Assembly: GCF_017573465.1 (NCBI RefSeq)
Contig: NZ_JAGEPF010000011.1
Coordinates: 248,001-312,000, forward strand
Length of the DNA: 64,000 nucleotides
Direction of reading: 5' to 3'
Source: Actinomadura violacea
GTDB lineage: Bacteria > Actinomycetota > Actinomycetes > Streptosporangiales > Streptosporangiaceae
Made by a program: the position numbers and the translations under genes. A model generated the notes under the pieces. It ran no database searches, was not told where the DNA came from, and saw nothing but the letters and a program-made list of their open reading frames with translations. Positions 18,270 through 26,972 of this stretch are shown in pieces. Position 1 is the first letter of the stretch; each line of letters begins with the position of its first letter.

Positions 18270-18503
18270 AACGCCCCCTCGATGGCTCGGTCACGGTCCC
18301 CCCAACGGCCGGGTCGGTTCCCTCGTTCCCACATGATCACCGGGGAAGGTCTCCGGGAGATCTCCGGGAGGTCTCCGCACGAGGTCCGACCCCGAATTCA
18401 TCCCCAAGATGGATCCCCGCGAGCCCCTGGTTTGAGACCATGGAGGCATTACGGGGTTGCGGTGACCATCGGGGAGAGCGTCACCGCGGAACGGGGTTTC
18501 ACC

Positions 18504-18638
18504 ATGACACCTACGGCACGGTGGGCCGCCGCGCAGCGGCGCAAGCGCCAGATCATCAGCCAGACGGTCATCGACCGCGCGCTCAACGACCCGCGGCGCC
18601 ATGACCGGCCCGTGCCCGTCGCGGCGCAGGCGAAGTAA
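18504..18638 (+). CDS. small basic protein of unknown function (44 residues)
   Basis: A short frame beginning MTPTARWAAAQRRKRQIISQ and ending VPVAAQAK, rich in Arg and Lys with an amphipathic helix RKRQIISQTVIDRALND. It is not recognised as any family. Support is indirect: it stands alone between SecA2 and the ROK gene, starts at the end of a less GC-rich upstream region, and its stop is 20 bases before a very strong terminator hairpin. A GTG at 18462 in the same frame is an alternative start. Could be a small DNA- or RNA-binding peptide; that is a guess. Confidence 0.5.
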   Translation: MTPTARWAAAQRRKRQIISQTVIDRALNDPRRHDRPVPVAAQAK

Positions 18639-18658
18639 CCGAACGACCGGTACTCACC

Positions 18659-18691
18659 CGAAGCGCCCCCGCCGTCGGCGGGGGCGCTTCG
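18659..18691. terminator. strong bidirectional terminator hairpin
   Basis: CGAAGCGCCCCCGCC (18659-18673), loop GTC, GGCGGGGGCGCTTCG (18677-18691): a perfect 15-base stem. It lies between the convergent 44-residue gene and the ROK gene and can serve both. Confidence 0.85.
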
Positions 18692-18723
18692 GCATGTCCC
18701 GCACGGGCCCGAGGGCCGGCGGG

Positions 18724-19947
18724 TCAGTTCTCGCCGGCCGAGAAGACCTCGTCGCGGGCCTGCTCCAGGGCGGCGTGCAGGGCGCCGCGCAGCACGGGGT
18801 TGCCGTCCACTTCCGTCACAGCGACGGTGGGGCGGGTCGGGCTGATCCGCCCGACGGCCCGCTCGATGCGCCCGGCGAGGGGTGCCCCGCCGGCCCGGCC
18901 GAGGCTGCCCGACAGGACGACCAGGCCCGGGTCCAGGACGATGTTGACCGAGGTCACGCCGTAGGAGAACCGGTTGGCGAGCTCGTCCAGGAACGCGCCG
19001 CCGCGGGACTCGTCGGCGGCGGCCGCGCGGACGCACTCCACCGCGGTCGGCTCGGTGATGCCGTGCTCGTGGGCGAGGGCGCGGACCCCGTCCGCGCCGA
19101 CGAGGGCGCCGTAGCCGCCGGCGAGGGTCGGGATCCCCCACGAGGTCGACTCGGTGACGCCGCCCTCCTCCTCAGGGACGCGCCGGGCGGTGCTGAGGGG
19201 CAGCGGCGCCCCGGGGACGGGCAGGTACCCGATCTCGCCCGCGCCGCCGGAGCGGCCGCGGTGCAGCCGGCCGCCGAGCATGACCGACAGGCCCATGCCG
19301 CGGTCGAACCACATCAGCGCGAAGTCCTCGGCGTCGCGGGCGGCGCCGTAGGCGCGCTCGGCGACGGCGGCGAGGTTGACGTCGTTCTCGATCGTGACCG
19401 GGCGGCGCAGGTCGGTGCGCAGGGCGGCGAGCACGCCCTCGTGCCAGGCGGGCAGGTCGAAGGAGAACTGGACGTCGCCGGAGCGCGGGTCGACGACGCC
19501 GGGGGTGCCGATGACGAAGGCGCTCAGCCGGTCGACCGCGACCTTGGCGGAGCGGCACGCCTTGACAACCGCGTTGTGGACCAGTTTGACGGGCTCGTCA
19601 GCACCGTTCGGATCGACGGTAACCTGGGCGACCATACGTCCGGTGATGTCGGCGACGCCCGCGGTGACACCGTCCGGGCCCACCTCCAGACCCGCGACGT
19701 AGGCGCTCGACGGCACCACGGCGTACAGGGCGGCGTTCGGCCCGCGGCCGCCGGCCTGCTCCCCGACGACCGCGACGAGGCCGCGCTCCTCGAGCCTCGA
19801 CAGCAACTGGGAGGCGGTGACCTTGGAGAGCCCGGTGTGCTCGCCGATCTGGGCGCGGGTCAGCGGGCCGTGCTCGACGAGCAGGTCCAGCGCCGCGCGG
19901 TCGTTCAGCTCGCGCAGGAGCCGCGGCGTTCCCGGGCGTCTGGCCAT
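18724..19947 (-). CDS. ROK family transcriptional regulator
   Basis: A 407-residue regulator. Residues about 10-65 are a winged helix-turn-helix (GPLTRAQIGEHTGLSKVTASQLLSRL is the helix-turn-helix region). The rest is the ROK sugar-kinase-like fold with GLEVGPDGV near residue 90, VIGTPGVVD and the ENDVNLAAVAE segment. The ROK zinc-site motif CxCGxxGC is not visible, so it may lack zinc or kinase activity. It is divergent from a sugar ABC transporter and probably controls it in response to an amino sugar or its phosphate. A candidate operator lies at 19991-20010. Confidence 0.9.
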   Translation of the reverse strand: MARRPGTPRLLRELNDRAALDLLVEHGPLTRAQIGEHTGLSKVTASQLLSRLEERGLVAVVGEQAGGRGPNAALYAVVPSSAYVAGLEVGPDGVTAGVADITGRMVAQVTVDPNGADEPVKLVHNAVVKACRSAKVAVDRLSAFVIGTPGVVDPRSGDVQFSFDLPAWHEGVLAALRTDLRRPVTIENDVNLAAVAERAYGAARDAEDFALMWFDRGMGLSVMLGGRLHRGRSGGAGEIGYLPVPGAPLPLSTARRVPEEEGGVTESTSWGIPTLAGGYGALVGADGVRALAHEHGITEPTAVECVRAAAADESRGGAFLDELANRFSYGVTSVNIVLDPGLVVLSGSLGRAGGAPLAGRIERAVGRISPTRPTVAVTEVDGNPVLRGALHAALEQARDEVFSAGEN

Positions 19948-19990
19948 GCTGGTACCCCTCGATGTCTCAATCCGCTAACGGGCGGTTTTG

Positions 19991-20010
19991 TTTAGGAAAG
20001 TTTCTTGTTA
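19991..20010. promoter_or_regulatory. candidate ROK operator
   Basis: TTTAGGAAAGTTTCTTGTTA is an imperfect palindrome centred on GAAAGTTTC in an AT-rich island (19985-20015) inside otherwise GC-rich DNA between the divergent regulator and transporter genes. ROK sites in other bacteria are similarly AT-rich palindromes. A second hairpin, GACCCT-AA-AGGGTC at 20120-20133, lies further down in the transporter leader. Confidence 0.45.
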
Positions 20011-20199
20011 GTTTACCCGCAAGCGCCGACCGACCCCTCATCCGGGGAGGGGCGTGCAGAGCGCCGACTGGCGAGCAGGGCGCCCGCGAGCGACGCGACG
20101 GCGAGCGGGGCATGTCCCGGACCCTAAAGGGTCGGGGCGCGCTCCACTCGCATCGCGGGCCACCAGGCCTCGCGAGGCGATGCCGGAAAGGAACCCCCA

Positions 20200-21471
20200 G
20201 TGAAGTACATCAAGGTTGTGGCCACGGCGGCCGCGATCGCCCTGGCCGCCTCGGCCTGCGGCGGCGGAGACAAGAAGAAGGACGACTCCGGCGCGGGCAA
20301 GGACCCGGCGCAGCTCAAGGTCTGGATGATGGGCGACGGGACCACCGAGCAGACGAACTTCCTCAAGGGCGTCGAGACCGAGTTCAAGCAGAAGCACCCG
20401 AACACGGCCGTCCAGATCAAGTACGTCCCCTGGCCGCAGGTCGCCACGACGTTCCAGAAGGCCGCGGCCGGCGGCGAGGGCCCGGACGTGACCGAGCTCG
20501 GCAACACCGACGTCCAGTCGCACATCGAGCAGGGCAACCTCGCCGAGGTCACCGACGAGATGAAGGGCTGGGCGGACAACAAGACGCTGAACAAGACCGC
20601 CCTGCAGAACGACCAGTCGGACGGCAAGACCTACGCCGTGCCGTGGTACGGCGGCGTCCGCGCCATCTGGTACCGCAAGGACTGGTTCGACGAGCTGAAG
20701 ATCCAGCCGCCGGCGAACTGGGCCGACCTGGTCTCGGCCGCCAAGAAGGTCCAGGACGCCAAGAAGGTCCCGGGCATCGGCGCGCCGAGCGACCAGACCA
20801 ACGCGCTCGTCAGCTTCATCTGGGGCAACGGCGGCGAGGTCGCCGTCAAGGACGCCGGCAAGTGGACCGGCAAGCTGGACCAGCCGCAGGCGATCGAGGC
20901 GGTGAACTTCTACGCCGGCCTGGTCAACAAGGACAAGGTCGCGCCGGAGAAGTACGTCGGCAAGAACGAGCTGGACGGCCCGCAGCGCGACTTCGCGCTC
21001 GGCAAGCTCGGCATGTACATCGACGGCAGCTGGGCGCTGGCGCAGATGAAGAAGATCTCCCCGAAGAACGCCGACAAGTGGGCGGTCTTCCCGATCCCGG
21101 CCAAGAACGGCGGGAACGCGCCGGTCATGGCGGGCGGCTCCGACCTGGCGGTGTGGAAGGACAGCAAGGCCAAGAAGGTCGCGTTCGACTACATCACCAT
21201 CCTCAACAACGCCCAGAACGCCAAGAAGTGGGCCGACATCAGCGGCTTCTCCTCGATGCGCTCGGACGTCCAGTTCTCCGACCCGGCGCTCGCGCCCTTC
21301 ACGCAGATCGCGACCAACACCAAGTTCACCCCGATCAGCGCCGGCTGGGGCGACTTCGAGCAGTCCAAGAAGGTGCTGCCGAACGCGGTGAAGGCGATCA
21401 TGCAGGGCAAGTCGGCCGACGAGGAGATGAAGAAGGCCAACGAGCAGGCCAACGAGCTGCTCAACCAGTAG
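20200..21471 (+). CDS. sugar ABC transporter substrate-binding lipoprotein (DasA/NgcE-like)
   Basis: A 423-residue extracellular solute-binding protein of the family-1 (carbohydrate) type. The signal peptide ends LAASAC with the lipidated Cys at residue 20. The mature part has LKVWMMGDGTTEQ, VKYVPWPQVATTFQKAAAGGEGPDV-type region and APFTQIATNTKF near the C-terminus. The GTG at 20200 follows GGAAAGGAAC. It is first in a four-gene run with two permeases and a GH3 N-acetylglucosaminidase, an order like dasABC-dasD of Streptomyces, so chitobiose/N-acetylglucosamine oligomers are the likely ligands. No ATPase gene is present; a shared MsiK-type ATPase elsewhere is likely. Confidence 0.88.
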   Translation: MKYIKVVATAAAIALAASACGGGDKKKDDSGAGKDPAQLKVWMMGDGTTEQTNFLKGVETEFKQKHPNTAVQIKYVPWPQVATTFQKAAAGGEGPDVTELGNTDVQSHIEQGNLAEVTDEMKGWADNKTLNKTALQNDQSDGKTYAVPWYGGVRAIWYRKDWFDELKIQPPANWADLVSAAKKVQDAKKVPGIGAPSDQTNALVSFIWGNGGEVAVKDAGKWTGKLDQPQAIEAVNFYAGLVNKDKVAPEKYVGKNELDGPQRDFALGKLGMYIDGSWALAQMKKISPKNADKWAVFPIPAKNGGNAPVMAGGSDLAVWKDSKAKKVAFDYITILNNAQNAKKWADISGFSSMRSDVQFSDPALAPFTQIATNTKFTPISAGWGDFEQSKKVLPNAVKAIMQGKSADEEMKKANEQANELLNQ

Positions 21472-21628
21472 CCCGGCCGCTCGGCGCACCGCACCGAGCA
21501 TCCGGCGGGCCCGTGCCGCACGTCCCCCGCGGGCCCGCCGGATCCCGCTCCGCCGCGCCTCGTCCCACCCCACGCGGCGCGCCCCGCACTTCGCAAGGCC
21601 ACCCAGTCCCCGCTGATCGGAAGCGTTC

Positions 21629-22600
21629 ATGCTCGACACCGCTCCCGCGGTGCGCAGGCCGCCGGGCCGGAGACCGTCCGGCCGCGGGCGCCCGCGCCGC
21701 CGGCCCCGCTTCGGGCCTTACCTGCTGATCGCGCCGACCGTCGTCGTGATCGCCGTGCTGATGTTCTGGCCGATGATCCAGATCGGCATCATGTCGTTCC
21801 AGAAGGTCGGCAACCGCCAGCTGCGCGGCGAGCCGGCCGAGCAGGTCGGCACCCAGAACTTCGACACCATCCTCAAGGACCCGCTCTTCTGGGCGGCCTT
21901 CCGGCACACCGTGCTGTTCGCCGTCGTCGCGGTCTCCCTGACCATGGTGATCGGGACGCTGGTCGGGCTGCTGCTCAACAAGCTCGGCAAGCGGATGTCG
22001 AGCTTCGTCTCCGGCGGCGTCATGGTCGCCTGGGCGACCCCGCCGGTCACCGCGGCGATCATCTTCAGCTGGCTGTTCGGCTCGACCGGCGGCCTGGTCA
22101 ACTGGACGCTGGACAAGCTGCCGGACGCCCTCGTCGGCGGCGGCTGGAACGACTACAACTGGTTCGCGACGCCGCTGTCCACCTACACGGTGCTGACGGT
22201 CTGCGTGGTGTGGCAGGCGTGCCCGTTCGTCGCGGTGTCGGTGCTGGCCGGCCTGAAGAGCGTCCCGAGCGAGCTGTACGAGGCGGCGCGGGTGGACGGC
22301 TCGGGCCCGTGGCGGACGTTCTGGAGCCTCACCTACCCGATGCTCAAGCCGATCTTCCTCGTCGTCCTGGTGATGTCGATCATCTGGGACTTCAAGGTGT
22401 TCACCCAGCTGTTCATCATGTCCGGGATGGCCAACCGCGACGCGTTCAACCTGTCGCTGTACGGCTACTCCGAGGCGTTCGGCGCGCTCAACCCCAAGCT
22501 CGGGATGGGCTCGGCGATCGCGGCGGTGCTCACGCTGATCCTGCTCGTCGTCACCGCGCTGTACGTGCGGGTCATGGTGCGTCAGGGGGAGACCCGATGA
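21629..22600 (+). CDS. sugar ABC transporter permease, first subunit (DasB-like)
   Basis: A 323-residue MalF-type permease. After an Arg-rich cytoplasmic N-terminus it has six hydrophobic segments, the first being YLLIAPTVVVIAVLMFWPMI. The cytoplasmic EAA loop that contacts the ATPase reads YEAARVDGSGPWRTFWSLTY. It forms the membrane channel with the next gene product. Its stop overlaps the next start as ATGA. The gap of 157 bases from the binding-protein gene contains no obvious terminator. Confidence 0.9.
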   Translation: MLDTAPAVRRPPGRRPSGRGRPRRRPRFGPYLLIAPTVVVIAVLMFWPMIQIGIMSFQKVGNRQLRGEPAEQVGTQNFDTILKDPLFWAAFRHTVLFAVVAVSLTMVIGTLVGLLLNKLGKRMSSFVSGGVMVAWATPPVTAAIIFSWLFGSTGGLVNWTLDKLPDALVGGGWNDYNWFATPLSTYTVLTVCVVWQACPFVAVSVLAGLKSVPSELYEAARVDGSGPWRTFWSLTYPMLKPIFLVVLVMSIIWDFKVFTQLFIMSGMANRDAFNLSLYGYSEAFGALNPKLGMGSAIAAVLTLILLVVTALYVRVMVRQGETR

Positions 22601-23487
22601 CCCAGGCAACCCTCAAGGCGGGACGGCCCGGACGCGGCCGCCCGGCCGCGCGCAGGCGGGCCCGCAAGATCGGCCTCAACGGCCTCGGCGTGCTGGTGTT
22701 CGTGCTGGCGGTGTTCCCCGTCTTCTGGATGGCGTCCACCGCGTTCAAGCCGAACAGCGAGATCTTCAGCACCACGCCGAAGCCGCTGCCGACGCACCCG
22801 ACGCTGACGCACTTCGACTTCGTCCTCAACGGCGGCATCGCGCAGGTGTCGTTCTGGACCTACTTCCGCAACAGCATCCTGCTGGCCCTGATCACCGTCG
22901 TGGTGTCGAGCCTGCTGGCGCTGCTGGCCGCATTGGCGGTGGCCCGGTTCCGGTTCCGGTTCCGCACCACCTTCCTGATCATGCTGCTGGTCGTGCAGAT
23001 GGTGCCGTGCGAGTCGCTGGTCATCCCGCTGTTCCTGGACCTCAAGAAGCTCGACATGCTGAACACGCTGCCGGGCCTCGCGGTCGTCTACATCGGGTTC
23101 GCGGTGCCGTTCGCGATCTGGATGCTGCGCGGCTTCGTCGCGGCCGTCCCGAAGGAGCTGGAGGAGGCCGCCGCGATCGACGGCGCCGGCCCGATCCGCA
23201 CCTTCTTCACCGTCATGCTCCCGCTCGTCGCGCCCGGCCTGGTCGCGACCAGCATCTTCTCGTTCATCACCGCGTGGAACGAGTTCATCTTCGCCTTCAC
23301 GTTCCTGGACGACCAGGACAAGTACACCCTGCCGATCATGCTGCAGTTCTTCTTCGGCCGCAGCAGCACCGCCTGGGGGCCCATCATGGCAGCGTCCACG
23401 CTGCTCACCATTCCCGTCATCGCCTTCTTCCTGCTCGTACAGCGCCGCATGGTGTCCGGGCTGACCGCCGGGGCGGTGAAGGGGTGA
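22597..23487 (+). CDS. sugar ABC transporter permease, second subunit (DasC-like)
   Basis: A 296-residue MalG-type permease with six hydrophobic segments, beginning with GLGVLVFVLAVFPVFWM after a basic N-terminus. The EAA loop reads LEEAAAIDGAGPIRTFFTVM. The ATG at 22597 overlaps the stop of the first permease (ATGA), and its own stop overlaps the GTG start of the GH3 gene (GTGA), so all three are translationally coupled. It completes the transmembrane pore of the importer. Confidence 0.9.
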   Translation: MTQATLKAGRPGRGRPAARRRARKIGLNGLGVLVFVLAVFPVFWMASTAFKPNSEIFSTTPKPLPTHPTLTHFDFVLNGGIAQVSFWTYFRNSILLALITVVVSSLLALLAALAVARFRFRFRTTFLIMLLVVQMVPCESLVIPLFLDLKKLDMLNTLPGLAVVYIGFAVPFAIWMLRGFVAAVPKELEEAAAIDGAGPIRTFFTVMLPLVAPGLVATSIFSFITAWNEFIFAFTFLDDQDKYTLPIMLQFFFGRSSTAWGPIMAASTLLTIPVIAFFLLVQRRMVSGLTAGAVKG

Positions 23488-24950
23488 CCGCCGACGACAT
23501 CGCGACCACCGGCGAGATCGCCCGGCTGGCGCGGGGCACCCTGCTGCCCTCCTTCCCCGGCGCGTCCGCGCCCCGCTGGGTGCTGGACGAGCTGGAGGCG
23601 GGCCTCGGCGGCGTCACGCTGTTCGCGCTGACCGGCAACGTGCCGAGCCCGGAGTCGCTGGCCGCGCTGACCGCGCAGATGCGCAAGGCGGGCGACCCGT
23701 TCGTCACGATCGACGAGGAGGGCGGCGACGTCACCCGGCTCGGCGGGCACGCCACCGGCAGCCCGTACCCGGGCAACGCCGCGCTCGGCGCGGTCGACGA
23801 CCCGGAGCTGACCCGGCGGGTGTACCGCTCGCTCGGCGCCGAGCTGGCCGAGGTCGGCGTGAACCTCAACTTCGCGCCGTCGGTGGACGTCAACACCGCC
23901 GACGACAACCCGGTGATCGGGACGCGCTCGTTCGGGCCGGACCCGGACCTGGTCGCCCGGCACGCGGCGGCGGCCGTCACCGGCACGCAGGAGGCGGGGG
24001 TCGCCGCCTGCTGCAAGCACTTCCCCGGTCACGGCGCGACCGTGGAGGACTCCCATCTCGGCGTCCCGATCGTCGACGCCGGCCTGGAGCTGCTGGACCG
24101 CCGCGAGCTGGTCCCGTTCCGGGCGGCGATCGCGGCCGGCACCCAGGCGGTGATGACCGGGCACCTCAACCTTCCCGCGATCACCCGCGGGGTGCCCGCG
24201 ACCCTGTCCCGCGCCGCGATCACCGGCCTGCTGCGCGAGCACCTCGGCTACGAGGGCGTGATCGTCACCGACGCGCTGGACATGCAGGGCGCGAGCGGCG
24301 CGATCGGCATCCCGGAGGCATCGGTGCGGTCCCTGATCGCCGGCGCGGACCTGCTGTGCCTCGGCCCGAACGAGCACGCCGAGACGCTCCGCGCGACCCT
24401 GGACGCGATCGAGGAGGCGGTGCGGACCGGGCGGCTGCCCGCCGCCCGGCTGCACGACGCGGCGGAGCGGACGCGGCGGCTGCGCACGTGGCTCGCCGGC
24501 AGCAGTCCCGCCGCGGTGGACCGCGCCGCGGGGCTGGAGGGGGCCCGCCGGGCCGTCCGGGTGACCGGCGCGCTGCCCGGCTGGAACGGGGCGCCGCTGG
24601 TCGTCGAGGCGGAGGCGACCGGCAACATCGCGGTCGGCCCGACGCCCTGGGGCCTGCACCCCTGGGCGCCCGACGCCGTCCGGGCCGCGGGGGCGCCCGG
24701 AGAGGCGGAAGGCGTCCTGGAACGTGCCAGGGGGCGCGGGCTGGTGGTCGTGCTGCGGGACGCCCACCGGCACGCGGCTCAGCGGGCGCTCGCCACCGCG
24801 CTGCTGACCGCCCGCCCGGACACCGTGGTCGTGGAGATGGGCCTGCCGGTCTGGCGTCCCGGCGCCGCCGTCTACCTGGCCACCTACGGCGCCGCCGCCG
24901 CCAACGCCCAGGCCGCCGCGGAATTCTTGGGGCTGGTCTCCGCCGCCTGA
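23484..24950 (+). CDS. GH3 beta-N-acetylglucosaminidase (NagZ/DasD-like)
   Basis: A 488-residue glycoside hydrolase of family 3. The signature KHFPGHGATVEDSH carries the His used by the N-acetylglucosaminidase branch; the nucleophile Asp lies in IVTDALDMQGASG. An extra C-terminal domain (about residues 340-488) resembles the GH3 C-terminal region. There is no signal peptide, so it acts inside the cell, most likely on N-acetylglucosamine oligomers brought in by the coupled transporter; cell-wall muropeptide recycling is an alternative. It starts at GTG 23484, overlapping the permease stop. Confidence 0.9.
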   Translation: MTADDIATTGEIARLARGTLLPSFPGASAPRWVLDELEAGLGGVTLFALTGNVPSPESLAALTAQMRKAGDPFVTIDEEGGDVTRLGGHATGSPYPGNAALGAVDDPELTRRVYRSLGAELAEVGVNLNFAPSVDVNTADDNPVIGTRSFGPDPDLVARHAAAAVTGTQEAGVAACCKHFPGHGATVEDSHLGVPIVDAGLELLDRRELVPFRAAIAAGTQAVMTGHLNLPAITRGVPATLSRAAITGLLREHLGYEGVIVTDALDMQGASGAIGIPEASVRSLIAGADLLCLGPNEHAETLRATLDAIEEAVRTGRLPAARLHDAAERTRRLRTWLAGSSPAAVDRAAGLEGARRAVRVTGALPGWNGAPLVVEAEATGNIAVGPTPWGLHPWAPDAVRAAGAPGEAEGVLERARGRGLVVVLRDAHRHAAQRALATALLTARPDTVVVEMGLPVWRPGAAVYLATYGAAAANAQAAAEFLGLVSAA

Positions 24951-25067
24951 TCGCGGCCCGCGAGCCGTGGCGTGCCCGCCGGTCGAACAGCCCGGTACCG
25001 GCGGGCGCGTCACGCCATGTCCCGGCCGTGTGATCGCTGGTAAGCCAGACCAGTCCGATCGGCAAGG

Positions 25068-25073
25068 GATAAT
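25068..25073 (+). promoter_or_regulatory. -10 element of a leaderless rrf2-type gene
   Basis: GATAAT lies six bases before the ATG at 25080, so transcription would begin at or next to the start codon. No ribosome site is present. The -35 region is weak. Confidence 0.55.
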
Positions 25074-25079
25074 ACCTAC

Positions 25080-25544
25080 ATGCGATTGTCCGCCAGGGTC
25101 GATTACGCGCTGCGCGCCGCCGCGGAGCTGGCGGTGGCCGGGAGTCACCCGGTGACCGCCGTCCAGCTCGCCGAAGCCCAGCAGATCCCGCCCAAGTTCC
25201 TGGAGAACATCCTCGGCCAGCTGCGCCGCTCCGGACTCGTCCGCAGCCAGCGCGGTCCGGAGGGCGGCTACTGGCTGGCGCGCCCCGCCGAGCAGATCGC
25301 CCTCGCCGACATCATCCGCGCCATCGACGGGCCGCTGCTCGGCGTGCGGGGCGAGCGGCCCGAGCACGTCGGCTACGAGGGTCCCGCCCGGTCGCTGCAG
25401 GAGGTGTGGATCGCGCTGCGCGCCAGCGAGCGGGCCATCCTCGAGCGGGTGTCCCTCGCGCACATCGCCGCGGGCGAGCTGCCCGAGGACGTCCGCAAGC
25501 TCACCGAGGACCCGTCCGCCTGGGAGAGCCCCTCCCTGATCTAG
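25080..25544 (+). CDS. Rrf2 family transcriptional regulator lacking cysteines
   Basis: A 154-residue Rrf2 protein. It begins MRLSARVDYALRAAAELA, then a winged helix with VTAVQLAEAQQIPPKFLENILGQLRRSGLVRSQRGPEGGYWLA. IscR, NsrR and RsrR members hold an iron-sulfur cluster on conserved Cys residues of the C-terminal half; this protein has no Cys at all, so any signal is sensed another way (as in CymR-like members). The message is probably leaderless. The neighbours (GH3 enzyme upstream, DNA glycosylase 16 bases downstream) do not reveal its targets; co-transcription with the glycosylase is likely. Confidence 0.88.
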   Translation: MRLSARVDYALRAAAELAVAGSHPVTAVQLAEAQQIPPKFLENILGQLRRSGLVRSQRGPEGGYWLARPAEQIALADIIRAIDGPLLGVRGERPEHVGYEGPARSLQEVWIALRASERAILERVSLAHIAAGELPEDVRKLTEDPSAWESPSLI

Positions 25545-25560
25545 CGGCGGGGTCGGGACC

Positions 25561-26394
25561 GTGCCGGAAGGCGACGTCGTCTGGCTGACCGCCCGGCGCC
25601 TGCACGAGGCGCTCGCCGGACGGCCGCTGACGCATGCCCAGTTCCGGGTGCCTCGCTTCGCCACGGCCGACCTGCGAGGACGGACGGTCCTGGAGGTGGT
25701 GCCGCGCGGCAAGCACCTGCTCATCCGCGTCGAGGGCGGGCTGACCATCCACACGCACCTGCTCATGGAGGGCCGCTGGCAGATCCGGCCCGCGGGGCCG
25801 CCGCCGCGCGACCACCGGGTGCGGCTGGTGCTGGCGAACGCCGAGAACCAGGCGGTCGGCCAGTCGCTCGGGCTGGTCGAGCTGCTGCGCACCGCCGAGG
25901 AGGACGCGGCCGTCGGGCATCTCGGCCCCGACCTCCTCGACCCGGGCTGGGACGGCGCTCTCGCCGCGCAGGCCGTCGCGCGCCTGGAGGAGCAGCCGGA
26001 CCGCGCGATCGGCGAGGCGCTGCTCGACCAGACCCGGCTCGCCGGGATCGGCAACGTCTACAAGGCCGAGATCCTGTTCCTGCGCGGCGTGAACCCCTGG
26101 ACGCCCGTGGCCGGCGTCCCCGATCTGCCCGGCCTGGTGGAGCTCGCTCACCGGCTGCTCGACGCGAACAAGGCGCGGCACGGCCACGTGACCACGGGGA
26201 ACCTGGGTCGCGGTCAGGAGCACTGGGTGTACGGACGCGCCGGACGTCCCTGCCGCCGCTGCGGCACCCGCGTCGAGCGCGCGCCGCAGTCCTCGGCGCG
26301 GCCCGCCGCGGCAGGCCCCCGGACCGCCCGGACACCGTCCGACGCCGGCGACCGGACGACGTTCTGGTGCCCCCGCTGCCAGCCGGCCCGCTAG
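25561..26394 (+). CDS. Nei/endonuclease VIII-type DNA glycosylase
   Basis: A 277-residue base-excision repair enzyme of the Fpg/Nei family, which removes oxidised bases and nicks the strand. The start PEGDVVW gives the catalytic N-terminal Pro2 and Glu3. The helix-two-turn-helix region contains LLDQTRLAGIGNVYKAEILF. The C-terminal zinc finger has CRRCG and a later CPRC pair, with an Ala/Pro/Arg-rich insert between the two Cys pairs. PEGD rather than PELPEVE places it in the Nei branch. It follows the Rrf2 gene by 16 bases and ends tail-to-tail with the next gene in a shared CTAG. Confidence 0.92.
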   Translation: MPEGDVVWLTARRLHEALAGRPLTHAQFRVPRFATADLRGRTVLEVVPRGKHLLIRVEGGLTIHTHLLMEGRWQIRPAGPPPRDHRVRLVLANAENQAVGQSLGLVELLRTAEEDAAVGHLGPDLLDPGWDGALAAQAVARLEEQPDRAIGEALLDQTRLAGIGNVYKAEILFLRGVNPWTPVAGVPDLPGLVELAHRLLDANKARHGHVTTGNLGRGQEHWVYGRAGRPCRRCGTRVERAPQSSARPAAAGPRTARTPSDAGDRTTFWCPRCQPAR

Positions 26395-26972
26395 GCCGCC
26401 CGCTCGGCGCGGCGGGCGACGGCGCCGAGGATCTCCAGCCGGACGAACCCGGCTCCACCCGCGCGGATGAGCAGCCAGTACGGCGCGAAGACCCGGCGTG
26501 CGAACGCGTCCGTGCCGCGCACCCGCGTCTCGAACGCCAGGAGCGAGCCCGGGCCGTCGGGCACCACGCGCAGCGACATCGCGACCTTCGCCCAGCCGGG
26601 CTCCTCGAAGCGGGCGAACGCGCCGGACTCGCCCGGCTCCACGGGCGCCGTCTCCGGGCGGACCCGCCAGAACTTGGCGATCTTGCCCTTGACCAGCTCG
26701 GTGCCCTCGTCCCGGACCAGGGTCGGGGTCGGGAACGTCTCGATGAGGGGGCCGCTGAGCCGGGTCCGCCCGGCGGAGCGGAGCGCCATGAGGCGGCGCG
26801 ACACGGGCAGGTCCTCGGCGGTCAGGCCCATCAGGGCGTCCCACACGGCCGCGGGCTCGGCCCGGACGCGGCGGGTGTAGCGGGAACGGAAGTCGGCCTC
26901 GGGCAGCACCCGGTCGAGCAGCAGCGGGGGCCGGGCGGACGCGGGCGGGACGGGCGGGATCGGGCGCTTCAC
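26391..26972 (-). CDS. SRPBCC-like hypothetical protein
   Basis: A 193-residue soluble protein with no signal peptide. The layout resembles the START/SRPBCC lipid-binding fold: an early RVRAEPAAVWDALMGLT (ligand-cavity opening helix), mid beta strands, and a late MSLRVVPDGPGSLLAFETRVRGTDAFARRVFAPYW that matches the pattern of SRPBCC C-terminal strands and helix. No catalytic residues can be assigned. Its start overlaps the stop of the tetR-type gene (ATGA), so it is the regulated partner of that regulator or at least in its operon. Family call is by overall pattern only. Confidence 0.6.
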   Translation of the reverse strand: MKRPIPPVPPASARPPLLLDRVLPEADFRSRYTRRVRAEPAAVWDALMGLTAEDLPVSRRLMALRSAGRTRLSGPLIETFPTPTLVRDEGTELVKGKIAKFWRVRPETAPVEPGESGAFARFEEPGWAKVAMSLRVVPDGPGSLLAFETRVRGTDAFARRVFAPYWLLIRAGGAGFVRLEILGAVARRAERAA

